Assembly: GCF_020150815.1 (NCBI RefSeq)
Contig: NZ_CP083723.1
Location: 372,001-436,000 of the forward strand
Length of the DNA stretch: 64,000 nt
Direction: 5' to 3'
DNA from: Haloprofundus salilacus
Lineage (GTDB): Archaea; Halobacteriota; Halobacteria; Halobacteriales; Haloferacaceae
A program made the translations under genes and the position numbers. Of the stretch, positions 8,269 through 16,083 are shown one piece after another. Positions within the stretch are counted from its first letter, which is position 1. Every line of letters starts with the position of its first letter. The notes under the pieces were generated by a model. That model saw nothing but the letters and a program-made list of their open reading frames with translations, was not told the DNA's origin and searched no databases.

Positions 8269-8997
8269 ATGGCAAAACAGCCGCACCTGCTCGTCGAGGA
8301 GGGAGACGTACACGACATAGCGCTCGTACCCGGTGACCCGGGTCGCGTCGACCGAATCGCGAAGCAGTGTGAGAACGTCGAGGAAGTCTCGCAGAACCGC
8401 GAGTACAAGATCGTCAACGCCGAGTACGACGGCGTCGCGCTCACCATCTGTTCGACCGGTATCGGCTGTCCCTCCGCCGCCATCGCCGTCGAGGAACTGT
8501 CGCGCGTCGGCGTCGACACGGTGATTCGTGTCGGCACCATCGGCGCGCTGCAGGAGCACATCGAAATCGGCGACATGATCGTCGCGACCGGCGCAGCCAA
8601 GGAGGAGGGAACCTCGAAGCGCTACGAGTCGCCGGTGTACCCGGCGGTCCCCGACTACGAGGTGCTGACGGCGCTCGTCGATTCGGCGGAGGCCAACGAC
8701 GAAGACGTCCACGTCGGTCCCATCGTCTCCGACGACGCGTTCTACAACGAGTCCGACGAGTACGTCGAGGAGTGGAACGCGGCGAACCTACTCGCCATCG
8801 AGATGGAGGCGGCGACGGTGTTCGCGCTCGCCCGCCGCAAGGGGATGCGCGCCGGAGCCATCTGCACCGTCGACGGCAACCTCGTGAAGGGGACGCAGAA
8901 GGGCGCGGACTCCGACGAGGAACTCCCGGAGAAGGCGAAGAACAACGTCGAGCGCGCCATTGCCATCACACTACGCGCAGTGACGACCGTCGCCTGA
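8269..8997 (+). CDS. udp: Nucleoside phosphorylase (uridine phosphorylase type)
   Basis: A 242-residue NP-I family enzyme that splits a nucleoside with phosphate into base and (deoxy)ribose-1-phosphate in the cytoplasm. Signatures are LVPGDPGRVDRIA (phosphate-binding arginine), STGIGCPSAAIAVEEL, RVGTIGAL, and IEMEAATVFALA with the ribose-binding Glu-Met-Glu. The SDDAFY insertion resembles uridine phosphorylases more than purine enzymes, but purine activity cannot be excluded. Together with deoC at 3976-4611 it would feed deoxyribose-phosphate breakdown. The following HPP-UspA gene starts three bases downstream and is probably co-transcribed. Confidence 0.88.
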   Translation: MAKQPHLLVEEGDVHDIALVPGDPGRVDRIAKQCENVEEVSQNREYKIVNAEYDGVALTICSTGIGCPSAAIAVEELSRVGVDTVIRVGTIGALQEHIEIGDMIVATGAAKEEGTSKRYESPVYPAVPDYEVLTALVDSAEANDEDVHVGPIVSDDAFYNESDEYVEEWNAANLLAIEMEAATVFALARRKGMRAGAICTVDGNLVKGTQKGADSDEELPEKAKNNVERAIAITLRAVTTVA

Positions 8998-8999
8998 GG

Positions 9000-10472
9000 A
9001 TGTTCGACCGGGTGGTGGCGCGAATCGCCGATATGCTTCGGCGCGTCCGGCGCGTCGAACGACGCGAACTCGGCGAACTCCGGCGGTGGATGGAGACCAC
9101 GAGCAACCTCGTCCACCTCTCGGTGCTCGTCTTCGTCCCGCTTCTCATCGCGCTCGTCACTCACATCTCTAACCTGACGGCGCTCTCGTTTCTCCTCTTT
9201 CCGCCGCTGGCGTCGGGCACGTACACGCTCTTTGCGAACCCCGAGGGTCGGTACGCGGACCCGGTCCAGTTCGTCGCCGGACTCGCGGCGGGCGCGGCCG
9301 CGGGATGGCTCGCGCAGGTAGTCGCCGCCGCCCTGTTAGGTCCCGTCGAGTCGACCACCGTCAGCCCGGTTAGCGCGGCGCTCGCCATCTTCTTCGCCGG
9401 GGCGGTGACGTGGGGGCTCGACGTGGAGGAGCCGGCGGCGTACTCGACGGCACTGCTCGTCCTCGTCGCCGCCGACGCCGAGCCGTGGGAGTATCTCGTC
9501 GCCGTCGTCGGCCTCGGAGCCGTCGTCGCGACCGTCTTCGCGCTCTGGCGCTCGCGATTCTACGAACGCCGGGCGCAGTACCTGTACGGGACCACCCGCG
9601 GCGACGACCACGTTCTCGTCCCGATGCGCGGCGAGACGGCGACGAAGACGGCGCTGTTCGGCGCGCGCCTCGCCGCCGCCCACGAAGCCGGAAAAGTTGT
9701 CCTCCTCGACGTGCTCGACGACCCCGAACGGGCCACCGCCGAGCGGGCGATGCTCGACGACGAGGTGTCGTCCTCCGCGAGCGTCGTCTCGGTGAACGTC
9801 GATTCGGATACCGAGACCGACGCCGACGGAGAGACCGCCGAGACGGTCGAAGACGCCGCGTCTCGGTTGCAGACCGAAGCCCAGCGGATTCGGACGCGAA
9901 TCGGTATCCCCTGCGAGGCGGTCGTCGCGAGCGGATCCCCCGGAACGGTCGCCGTTCGCGCCGCCCGCGAGACGAACTGCGACCTCGTTGTCGTCCCGTT
10001 CGAGAGCGAGGACGGTCACCTCTCGGACGTCGTTCGCACCATCTTCCGGGGACCGACCGACGCCGTGGCGTTCCGATCTCGTACCGGCAAGGAGCGGTGG
10101 CGACGCGTGCTCGTGACCGTCTCGCGACCCGGCGACACTGCGCACGCGATGATAGATTTCGCCGAGCGACTCGCCGAACCCGACGGCAACGTCAGTGTCT
10201 GCACCTGTATCGACGCCGAGGCCGAACGCCGCGTCGCCGAGAACACGCTCGCGAAACTCGTCGAGACGACGCGGGGGCACGTCGAGACGCGCGTCGCCCG
10301 CGCGGAGGTCGAGTCGTTCATCGAGGCCAACGCCGGTGCCTACGACCTCGTCGTCATCGGTTCTAGCGGCGACCGAAGCGCCGCCTCGCGGTTCATCTCG
10401 CCGCCGACGTTCGAGCGACTCGACTCGCTCGACTGCGACCTCGCCGTCGTCGACCGCGGCGACCCGAACTGA
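9000..10472 (+). CDS. HPP-domain membrane protein fused to two UspA domains
   Basis: 490 residues from the ATG at 9000. The N-terminal part is an HPP-family membrane domain (about residues 40-190) with LSFLLFPPLASGTYTLFANPEGRYADP, the family hallmark, and four to five helices. Two universal-stress domains follow, at about 200-345 and 365-488, the latter with LVVIGSSGDRSAASRFISPPT resembling a nucleotide loop. HPP domains in bacteria and plastids can transport nitrite; the substrate here is unknown. Coupling of a membrane channel to UspA sensors mirrors the permease at 594-2861. Confidence 0.85.
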   Translation: MFDRVVARIADMLRRVRRVERRELGELRRWMETTSNLVHLSVLVFVPLLIALVTHISNLTALSFLLFPPLASGTYTLFANPEGRYADPVQFVAGLAAGAAAGWLAQVVAAALLGPVESTTVSPVSAALAIFFAGAVTWGLDVEEPAAYSTALLVLVAADAEPWEYLVAVVGLGAVVATVFALWRSRFYERRAQYLYGTTRGDDHVLVPMRGETATKTALFGARLAAAHEAGKVVLLDVLDDPERATAERAMLDDEVSSSASVVSVNVDSDTETDADGETAETVEDAASRLQTEAQRIRTRIGIPCEAVVASGSPGTVAVRAARETNCDLVVVPFESEDGHLSDVVRTIFRGPTDAVAFRSRTGKERWRRVLVTVSRPGDTAHAMIDFAERLAEPDGNVSVCTCIDAEAERRVAENTLAKLVETTRGHVETRVARAEVESFIEANAGAYDLVVIGSSGDRSAASRFISPPTFERLDSLDCDLAVVDRGDPN

Positions 10473-10481
10473 CTCGGGCGT

Positions 10482-11657
10482 TCACGGCTCGACCGAGCGG
10501 TCGTGCAACAGCCTGTCGGCGACGTCTTCGGCTCCTTCACCGCCGAGGGCGGAGGCCGCCAGTAGATGTCCGCCGAGCGCGGCGGGACTGATGACCGTGT
10601 CCGCGCCCGCTCGTTTCAGTTTCGGGATGTTCCGCCGTTGGGCGGCGGCCGCGACGATGGTCACGTCGGGGTTCATCTGTCGGGCGGTGAGAATCGCCAG
10701 CGCGTCCTGGGCGTCGTCGTTCGTCGCGACGACGACGGCGCGCGCGTCGGCGACGCCCGCTTTGGCAAGCGGCTCCTCGTCGCTCGGGTCGGCGGTGAGG
10801 ACGGAGATGTTCCGCTCTGTGAGTTCCTGTGCGCGGGCGGGGTCGGGCGTCACGACGAGGAACTCGCATTTTTCCTGCAGTTCTTCGATAATCGGTTCCG
10901 TCAGGTCCCCGTAGCCGAGAACGAGAACGTGATCTTCTAGGAGTGAGAGTTGTGTGTCTGTCATGCGTCCGAGCGCTCTGGCGAACCGGGCTTCGATGGC
11001 TGGCGTCAAAAGCGCCCCGAGGGCGACGGCGAAACTCGCTGTTCCGGTGAGGAGCACCGAGACGACGAACAGTTTCCCGGCCTGACTCGCCGGGGTCACG
11101 TCGCCGTAGCCGACGGTGCTGGCGGTGACGAGCGAGAAGTAGAACGCGTCGACGAGCGTCACGACGCTTCCGAACTCGTCGCGGAGGACGTACGTGCCGA
11201 CCGTCCCATACAGTTGGGCGAGGACGATTGCCGCCAGCGCCGCCTGCTGGGTCGTCGTCAACTCGGTGCGCTCCTCGAAGTGCCGGTAGTTCACCAGCAC
11301 GACGGGCAGCGCCAGAAGCGAGAGGACGACCAGCGGGTACGCGAGCGGACTCGACTGCAACAGCCCTTGCGTGGCCGCCAACGGCAGCAGCAGCACCGCG
11401 AGGTACCATCCGAGGCGGCGGCCGTTGCGGAGCGTGAACACGCTCGCCAACAGGAGAAAGCCGGTGAACGCGCCGGTGAACGCGGCCGCCCGCTGGACGA
11501 ACGCCGGGACGTACGCCGCGAGCGGGCCGGTGACGCTCGGCACGTCGAGACCGAGGATGCCGAACCCGGCGACGCCGGTGACGATCGATAGCATCGCCGC
11601 TGCGAACGTGAGTCCGACGGCGAGTCGCGCTCCGAGCCGCTCCCGATTCACCTCCAT
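10482..11657 (-). CDS. Potassium channel with TrkA_N (RCK) domain
   Basis: 391 residues. About four N-terminal hydrophobic helices (15-125) precede a 2TM-type ion channel whose pore loop carries the K+ selectivity filter TVGYGD at residues 181-186. A cytoplasmic RCK/TrkA_N domain begins at about 243 with the Rossmann motif LVLGYGDLTEPIIEEL and continues through VVVATNDDAQDALAILTARQ. No separate TrkA_C domain follows; the protein ends about 20 residues after an HLLAASALGG segment. It probably conducts K+ across the membrane under nucleotide control. It is divergent from the TrkA_C gene pair at 11792-14274, which lacks a filter, so the three may form one functional unit. Confidence 0.9.
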   Translation of the reverse strand: MEVNRERLGARLAVGLTFAAAMLSIVTGVAGFGILGLDVPSVTGPLAAYVPAFVQRAAAFTGAFTGFLLLASVFTLRNGRRLGWYLAVLLLPLAATQGLLQSSPLAYPLVVLSLLALPVVLVNYRHFEERTELTTTQQAALAAIVLAQLYGTVGTYVLRDEFGSVVTLVDAFYFSLVTASTVGYGDVTPASQAGKLFVVSVLLTGTASFAVALGALLTPAIEARFARALGRMTDTQLSLLEDHVLVLGYGDLTEPIIEELQEKCEFLVVTPDPARAQELTERNISVLTADPSDEEPLAKAGVADARAVVVATNDDAQDALAILTARQMNPDVTIVAAAAQRRNIPKLKRAGADTVISPAALGGHLLAASALGGEGAEDVADRLLHDRSVEP

Positions 11658-11682
11658 GCCATCGCGTTCGGCGACAGCGGCA

Positions 11683-11690
11683 CATAAATG
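11683..11690 (-). promoter_or_regulatory. TATA box of the K+ channel gene
   Basis: On the minus strand CATTTATG lies 26-33 nt before the ATG at 11657. Confidence 0.5.
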
Positions 11691-11764
11691 CGCCCGAATC
11701 GGATCCGTCGCGGAGCCTCGCCCTCGGGTCGGTGGAGCAACCGACGTACCGGGTTCGGTAGAGG

Positions 11765-11770
11765 TTTATT
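11765..11770 (+). promoter_or_regulatory. TATA box of the TrkA_C membrane gene pair
   Basis: TTTATT lies 22-27 nt before the ATG at 11792, giving a leaderless transcript that diverges from the K+ channel promoter about 80 bp away. Confidence 0.5.
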
Positions 11771-11791
11771 CGGTCCGCCTGTGGCGACGCT

Positions 11792-13042
11792 ATGGAGCAG
11801 TCGATACCGGTCGAGGTGCTGCGAGGCCTCTACCTCGGTGTTCTCACGGGAATCATCCCCGCGCTTGTCTCCGCGGGTCTCGGCTTTGTCTTCAAGTACT
11901 TCACCGGCGTCTCCATCCCCGGGTTCGGTGTCGTCGTGCTCGCGCTCGGTATCGCGGGCGCCAACGGCGGCCTGCTGGCGCTGACCGACTCTACGCTCAC
12001 CGACGGACAGCACGGCATCGCGCTCACTATCGCCATCCTCGTCGTGTTGATGCTGTCGCTGTACGCGCACGCGCAGGGTGACAAACTCGGCAGCACCCTT
12101 CCGAAACGTATCACGCTCAAGTCGCTCCGCGAGCGAACGCTCTCGGGCGACGTGGTCGAATTCGTCGGCGGGCGTCGCCGGGTGACGGTGACCGTTGCCG
12201 GCGAAGTCGACGACATCGAAGGATACCCGCCGCTCCCGCCCGCGCTCCGCACGGAACTGCGAGACGGTGAGTGGACGTTCCCGGCGGACGTCCCGCTGTC
12301 GGAGCTCGAAACCCGACTCACGGAGCGACTGCGAACCGACTTCGACCTCGCGGAGGTGACGGTGACGCTCGACGAGCAGGCCCGCGCAACGCTCTCCGCC
12401 GCCCCGCCGGTCGGCGGCCTCTCGAAGCGCCTCTCGCCGGGGCAGCGCGCCGTCTCCGTCGAGACGCTCGTCCCGACGGGGGTCGCCCGCGGGGAGTCGG
12501 TGACGCTTCGCACAGCCGACCGAACCGTCGACGGAACCGTCGTCGCGGTGAAAGCCGTCGAACCGGCGTCGCCCGCGTCAGACCCGCTCGATGCAACGGA
12601 CGAGAATGGGGCGGCCGGCAACGAAAGCGACGAAGACGACGAATCGCCGGTGACCGAACCCGCTGCGCCCGTCGCCGCCGGCGGCGAGGGTCGCCTCACC
12701 GTCGCCGTCGCCCGCCCCGACGCGGAGGCGCTGCTGACGGCGGACGCGCCGCAGGTGGTCGTCCGCTCGCGCGGGACGCGCCGCGAGTTCGAGTTGACGA
12801 CGCTGCTCCGCCGCGCCGGACGGCGCGTCCAGCGACTGTCGGTCCGCGCCGGCGGCGCGCTCGACGGGACGACACTCGGCGAGGCGAGCGTCCGCGACGC
12901 CTACGACGTGGCCGTCCTCGCGGTCCGCCGTGACCGGTGGCGTTTCGCTCCCCGCGGCGACACGCAACTGGCGGCGGGCGACGAACTGTTCGTCGTCGGA
13001 ACGCCCGCTGCGCTGGCGTCGTTCGAGGAGGTGATCGCGTGA
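11792..13042 (+). CDS. Membrane protein with C-terminal TrkA_C domain (first of a coupled pair)
   Basis: 416 residues. Three membrane helices occupy about 8-95 (LGVLTGIIPALVSAGLGFVFKYF, then VVVLALGIAGANGGLLAL, then IALTIAILVVLMLSLYAHA). A long soluble part follows, with a small domain at 120-240, a low-complexity acidic linker near 265-290 (SDEDDESPVTEPAAP) and a TrkA_C-type domain at about 340-415 (LDGTTLGEASVRDAYDVAVLAVRRD...LAAGDELFVVGT). There is no ion pore motif and no TrkA_N domain, so it is not a standard Trk subunit. Its stop overlaps the start of the next gene in GTGA. Confidence 0.75.
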   Translation: MEQSIPVEVLRGLYLGVLTGIIPALVSAGLGFVFKYFTGVSIPGFGVVVLALGIAGANGGLLALTDSTLTDGQHGIALTIAILVVLMLSLYAHAQGDKLGSTLPKRITLKSLRERTLSGDVVEFVGGRRRVTVTVAGEVDDIEGYPPLPPALRTELRDGEWTFPADVPLSELETRLTERLRTDFDLAEVTVTLDEQARATLSAAPPVGGLSKRLSPGQRAVSVETLVPTGVARGESVTLRTADRTVDGTVVAVKAVEPASPASDPLDATDENGAAGNESDEDDESPVTEPAAPVAAGGEGRLTVAVARPDAEALLTADAPQVVVRSRGTRREFELTTLLRRAGRRVQRLSVRAGGALDGTTLGEASVRDAYDVAVLAVRRDRWRFAPRGDTQLAAGDELFVVGTPAALASFEEVIA

Positions 13043-14274
13043 CGGCCCTCGTCCCGTCGCTCCGACCGCTAGTCGCGCTCCAACTCACGCCAGCGGACGG
13101 ACCGATGGGCGCCGAGACCGGCTTCGTCGGCGACGCGTTCTACATCCTCGGCCTCGCGTTCGCAGCCGCCGTCGTCGCTGCCGCCGGGACGATCGTCTAC
13201 CGCTGGTACTTCCGACAGAGGCCGCCGCGCGGACTCACCGTGCTTCTGGGACTGTCGGCCGTCGTCCTCTACCTCAATACGGCCAAGTTAAGCGACTTCG
13301 CCGTCGGCGGCAGCGGCAGCGACGACCTCTTTCTGGTCGGAAACGTACTGTTCAACCTCGGCGCGCTCGCGGCCGCCGCAGTCGCCGCGCCCATCGGAGC
13401 GCAACTCGGCGACGCGCTCGCGACGAACGTTTTCGCGTTCTCGGGCGTCCGCGAACTCGAAGGCGAGGTGAGCCGAGTCGTCCGCTCTGTCGGGCGCGTC
13501 ATCTCGGTGACGCTCCCCGAGGAGATCGACGACATGGACGAGTACGACCCCGTCGCCGACGCGACGAAGGAGTCGCTCGCCGGCAAGACGCTGCTTTTCC
13601 CGCGACGACTCACGGTCGCGGAACTCCGCGAGCGACTCGTCGCGCGCCTCCGCGAGGATTACGGCGTCGGCCACGTAGACCTCGATTTGACCGAGGAGGG
13701 CGAGGTCGAGTATCTCGCGCTCGGCAGTCGTCTGGCCGGTATCGGTCCGACGCTCGCCCCCGGCGGCGTCGCCGTCGCGGTTCGCGGCGACCCGGCGTTC
13801 GACGCGAGTCCGGGCGACACCGTGCAGGTGTGGCGCTCCGGCAACGACGGCCCGACGCGAGCGCTCACCGGCGAACTCCGCGCGACGGCCGACGACGTGG
13901 CGACGCTCGCCGTCGACGAGGCGGACGTCGACCGCCTCGACCGGGGAGAGTCGTATCGCCTCGTCACGCTCCCGGTCGACCCCGGCGTCGACCGCCAGTT
14001 CGCGGCACTGCTTCGGACCGCCGACGAGACGATGGGCGTCGTCACCGTCGCCGAGACCGACTCCGAGACCCACGCGACGGTGGGCGACCTCGCGACCACC
14101 GTCGTCGCCGTTCGCCCGCCGAACGGTGCGGTCGAGGCGATTCCGCCGCGTTCGCGGTCGCTCTCGCCGGGCGAGACGCTTTACGTCATCGCCCGCCCGG
14201 ACGAACTCCGCCGACTCGAGCGGACCGTCGGAACGGCGGCGGGCGCCGTGAGCGGCGGCGACGACGACGACTGA
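13039..14274 (+). CDS. Membrane protein with C-terminal TrkA_C domain (second of a coupled pair)
   Basis: 411 residues from the GTG at 13039, which overlaps the upstream stop by four bases, so translation is probably coupled. Three helices lie at about 28-55, 65-85 and 97-125. The soluble part (FAFSGVRELEGEVSRVVRSVGRVISVTLPEEIDDMDEYDP, split here only for description) shares layout with the first gene. It ends in a TrkA_C-like region (TVGDLATTVVAVRPPNGAVEAIPPRS, then LSPGETLYVIARPDEL). The two proteins look like distant paralogues and may form a hetero-oligomer. Function is not established; the divergent K+ channel suggests ion homeostasis. Confidence 0.72.
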   Translation: MTALVPSLRPLVALQLTPADGPMGAETGFVGDAFYILGLAFAAAVVAAAGTIVYRWYFRQRPPRGLTVLLGLSAVVLYLNTAKLSDFAVGGSGSDDLFLVGNVLFNLGALAAAAVAAPIGAQLGDALATNVFAFSGVRELEGEVSRVVRSVGRVISVTLPEEIDDMDEYDPVADATKESLAGKTLLFPRRLTVAELRERLVARLREDYGVGHVDLDLTEEGEVEYLALGSRLAGIGPTLAPGGVAVAVRGDPAFDASPGDTVQVWRSGNDGPTRALTGELRATADDVATLAVDEADVDRLDRGESYRLVTLPVDPGVDRQFAALLRTADETMGVVTVAETDSETHATVGDLATTVVAVRPPNGAVEAIPPRSRSLSPGETLYVIARPDELRRLERTVGTAAGAVSGGDDDD

Positions 14275-14373
14275 CCGTCGGAACGCCCGGCGATGCGAGC
14301 ACGCTCGGCGGTGCGAGTTCTCTCGTCTCCGAACCCCGCAACCCTCATGTCGACTGCGCGGCGAGTAGCGCGC

Positions 14374-14646
14374 ATGCAGTGGAAGCTCTTTGCGGACCTC
14401 GCGGAGACGACTGGGAGTCGGACTGTCTCGCTCGACGCCGACTGCGACACCGTCGGCGACGCGCTCGACGAACTCCTCTCGTCGTACCCGGCGCTCGAAG
14501 CGCGCGTCCTCGACGACGACGGAGACCTGCGCGACCACATCAACGTCCTCCGAAACGGCGAGAACGTGTTCACCGGCGAGGGCCTCGCCACTCCAGTCGC
14601 CGAGGGCGATGAACTCGCGCTGTTCCCGCCCGTGAGTGGCGGGTGA
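14374..14646 (+). CDS. samp1: Ubiquitin-like small archaeal modifier protein SAMP1 / MoaD family
   Basis: 90 residues from the ATG at 14374 (MQWKLFADLAETTGSR). Further upstream in-frame starts would add an unrelated Arg-rich tail. The beta-grasp fold ends in FPPVSGG, with the C-terminal Gly-Gly required for adenylation by the E1-like UbaA. The sequence closely matches what I remember of Haloferax SAMP1, including a DHINVLRNGE stretch. In Haloferax, SAMP1 is both conjugated to protein lysines and used as a sulfur carrier for molybdopterin synthesis. No partner gene lies next to it. Confidence 0.9.
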   Translation: MQWKLFADLAETTGSRTVSLDADCDTVGDALDELLSSYPALEARVLDDDGDLRDHINVLRNGENVFTGEGLATPVAEGDELALFPPVSGG

Positions 14647-14919
14647 GGGCCGTCAGCGACGGCGAAGGTTAATCACCGGAAACGCGGCCACCTCGCGGCG
14701 TGACCTGACGACGGCCGCGAGGGTGTCGAGGCGGGTGCGCGGCGCGGCCTCTCGCGAGTGCGAACGGTGCGCTGCCTGTTCGCCCTTCGGAATCGTGCGT
14801 TCGAGAGAGAAAAGCGACATCTGGAAGACGACGAATCGGCAGTGCGGCGACTACGTTCGCGTACTGTCGAGAAACGCGAGGGAGGAGATGGGGTCGGCGG
14901 GTCCCGGTGAGCGTCGGCG

Positions 14920-15756
14920 TTACTCGGGCCGCGGCCGGGCGACGAACAGCGTCTGGACGATGCTGAAGGGGTCGTACACCGACTGGTGGCACTGGCAGTA
15001 CACGGCGTTCGCGCCGCCGAACGTCGCGGACGAGCCGGTCGTCTTATACCCCGGGACGCAACAGAAGTGCGTACACTTGTTGAGCCACGCGATGACGCCC
15101 TGAGAGGTGCTCGCCTGCAGCCACTGGTTGTTCTTCGCCGCCTCCTCGATACGCTTGCTCCGAATCATCTGAATCGGGATGACGTCTTCGGCGTCCTCGG
15201 AGCGCCACGTCCCGGAGGCCGGTTTCCCTATACCGGCCTGTCCGATGCCGTTGCCCCACGTCTCGTAGTCCTCGAAGTCGCTGATGTTGAACCGGTCACC
15301 TTCGGATTTCTCCTCTTGCTGCCAGGAGTACGGCGGCGCGGAGCCCGAGAGGAAGTAGTTGTCGCTCTCGTAGGAGGGGTTGAGCCCTTCGTACGACTCG
15401 ACACCGCAGTATTGGAACCACTCGGAGGAGTAGGTGGTGCCGCCGAGCTGCATCCGTGCGAGTTGGACCTCGACTCCGTTCTGTTCGACGGTCTGGACTT
15501 CGGGCCAGATGCCTTTGATGTAGCCCTCATCGTCGATCTCGATGGGTATCTGGGGCATCCCGCGCGGCGCCGGTCCCGCGACGTTCTCGATGGAGTACGC
15601 CTGCGTCGAACCGCCACCCGCACCCGAGGCGTTCGTCGCCGCGTTGATAGTGGTCGTCCCGAGGGCCCCCACGCCCGCGAGAGTTGCGCCCCCGACGACG
15701 CCTTTCACGAACCGACGCCGCCCGGATTCGGCGGGGTACTTGTCGCTATCGCTCAT
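14920..15756 (-). CDS. Rieske [2Fe-2S] iron-sulfur protein, Tat-exported
   Basis: 278 residues. The N-terminus carries a twin-arginine signal (GRRRFVKGVVGGATLAGVGALG), probably kept as a membrane anchor. Near the C-terminus are both Rieske boxes, CTHFCC (Cys and His ligands plus a disulfide Cys) and CQCH, about 27 residues apart. This is the electron-transfer subunit of a cytochrome bc-type complex on the outer membrane face. Haloarchaeal relatives usually sit next to cytochrome b or halocyanin genes; here the neighbours are samp1 and ppc, so the partner must be encoded elsewhere. Confidence 0.9.
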   Translation of the reverse strand: MSDSDKYPAESGRRRFVKGVVGGATLAGVGALGTTTINAATNASGAGGGSTQAYSIENVAGPAPRGMPQIPIEIDDEGYIKGIWPEVQTVEQNGVEVQLARMQLGGTTYSSEWFQYCGVESYEGLNPSYESDNYFLSGSAPPYSWQQEEKSEGDRFNISDFEDYETWGNGIGQAGIGKPASGTWRSEDAEDVIPIQMIRSKRIEEAAKNNQWLQASTSQGVIAWLNKCTHFCCVPGYKTTGSSATFGGANAVYCQCHQSVYDPFSIVQTLFVARPRPE

Positions 15757-15777
15757 ACCGGAGGGTTGGGGTGACCG

Positions 15778-15785
15778 ATAAAAAG
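15778..15785 (-). promoter_or_regulatory. TATA box of the Rieske gene
   Basis: On the minus strand CTTTTTAT lies 22-29 nt before the ATG at 15756. The 327-bp gap 15757-16083 holds this promoter and the divergent ppc promoter; I see no gene in it. Confidence 0.55.
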
Positions 15786-16054
15786 ACTGACGAAGTGGGT
15801 GGCGGTTCCGTCGCCGTCACGGAAAACGAATCCGGAGCGACGGCTCTCGACTCCGCTGACCGATATCGGAGACTTAGCGAGCTTTTTTCCGCATCGCGTG
15901 ACCTACTCGCCGCGGTCACTGCGCCCGCGGCGGTCCGTCGACGGTATCGCAGCCACTCCCCTTTCTCGCCCGCACTACCTCTCTCGACGGGAGACTGAGT
16001 GCAATCCGCGAATGTACTCGATTCCGAGGCAATTTTTCGGCGAGTGTCGCGGAC

Positions 16055-16060
16055 TTTTAC
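16055..16060 (+). promoter_or_regulatory. TATA-like box of ppc
   Basis: TTTTAC lies 24-29 nt before the chosen ppc ATG at 16084, which supports that start over the in-frame ones further upstream. Confidence 0.5.
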
Positions 16061-16083
16061 CCGTGCCACTCGTACACAGGCAT

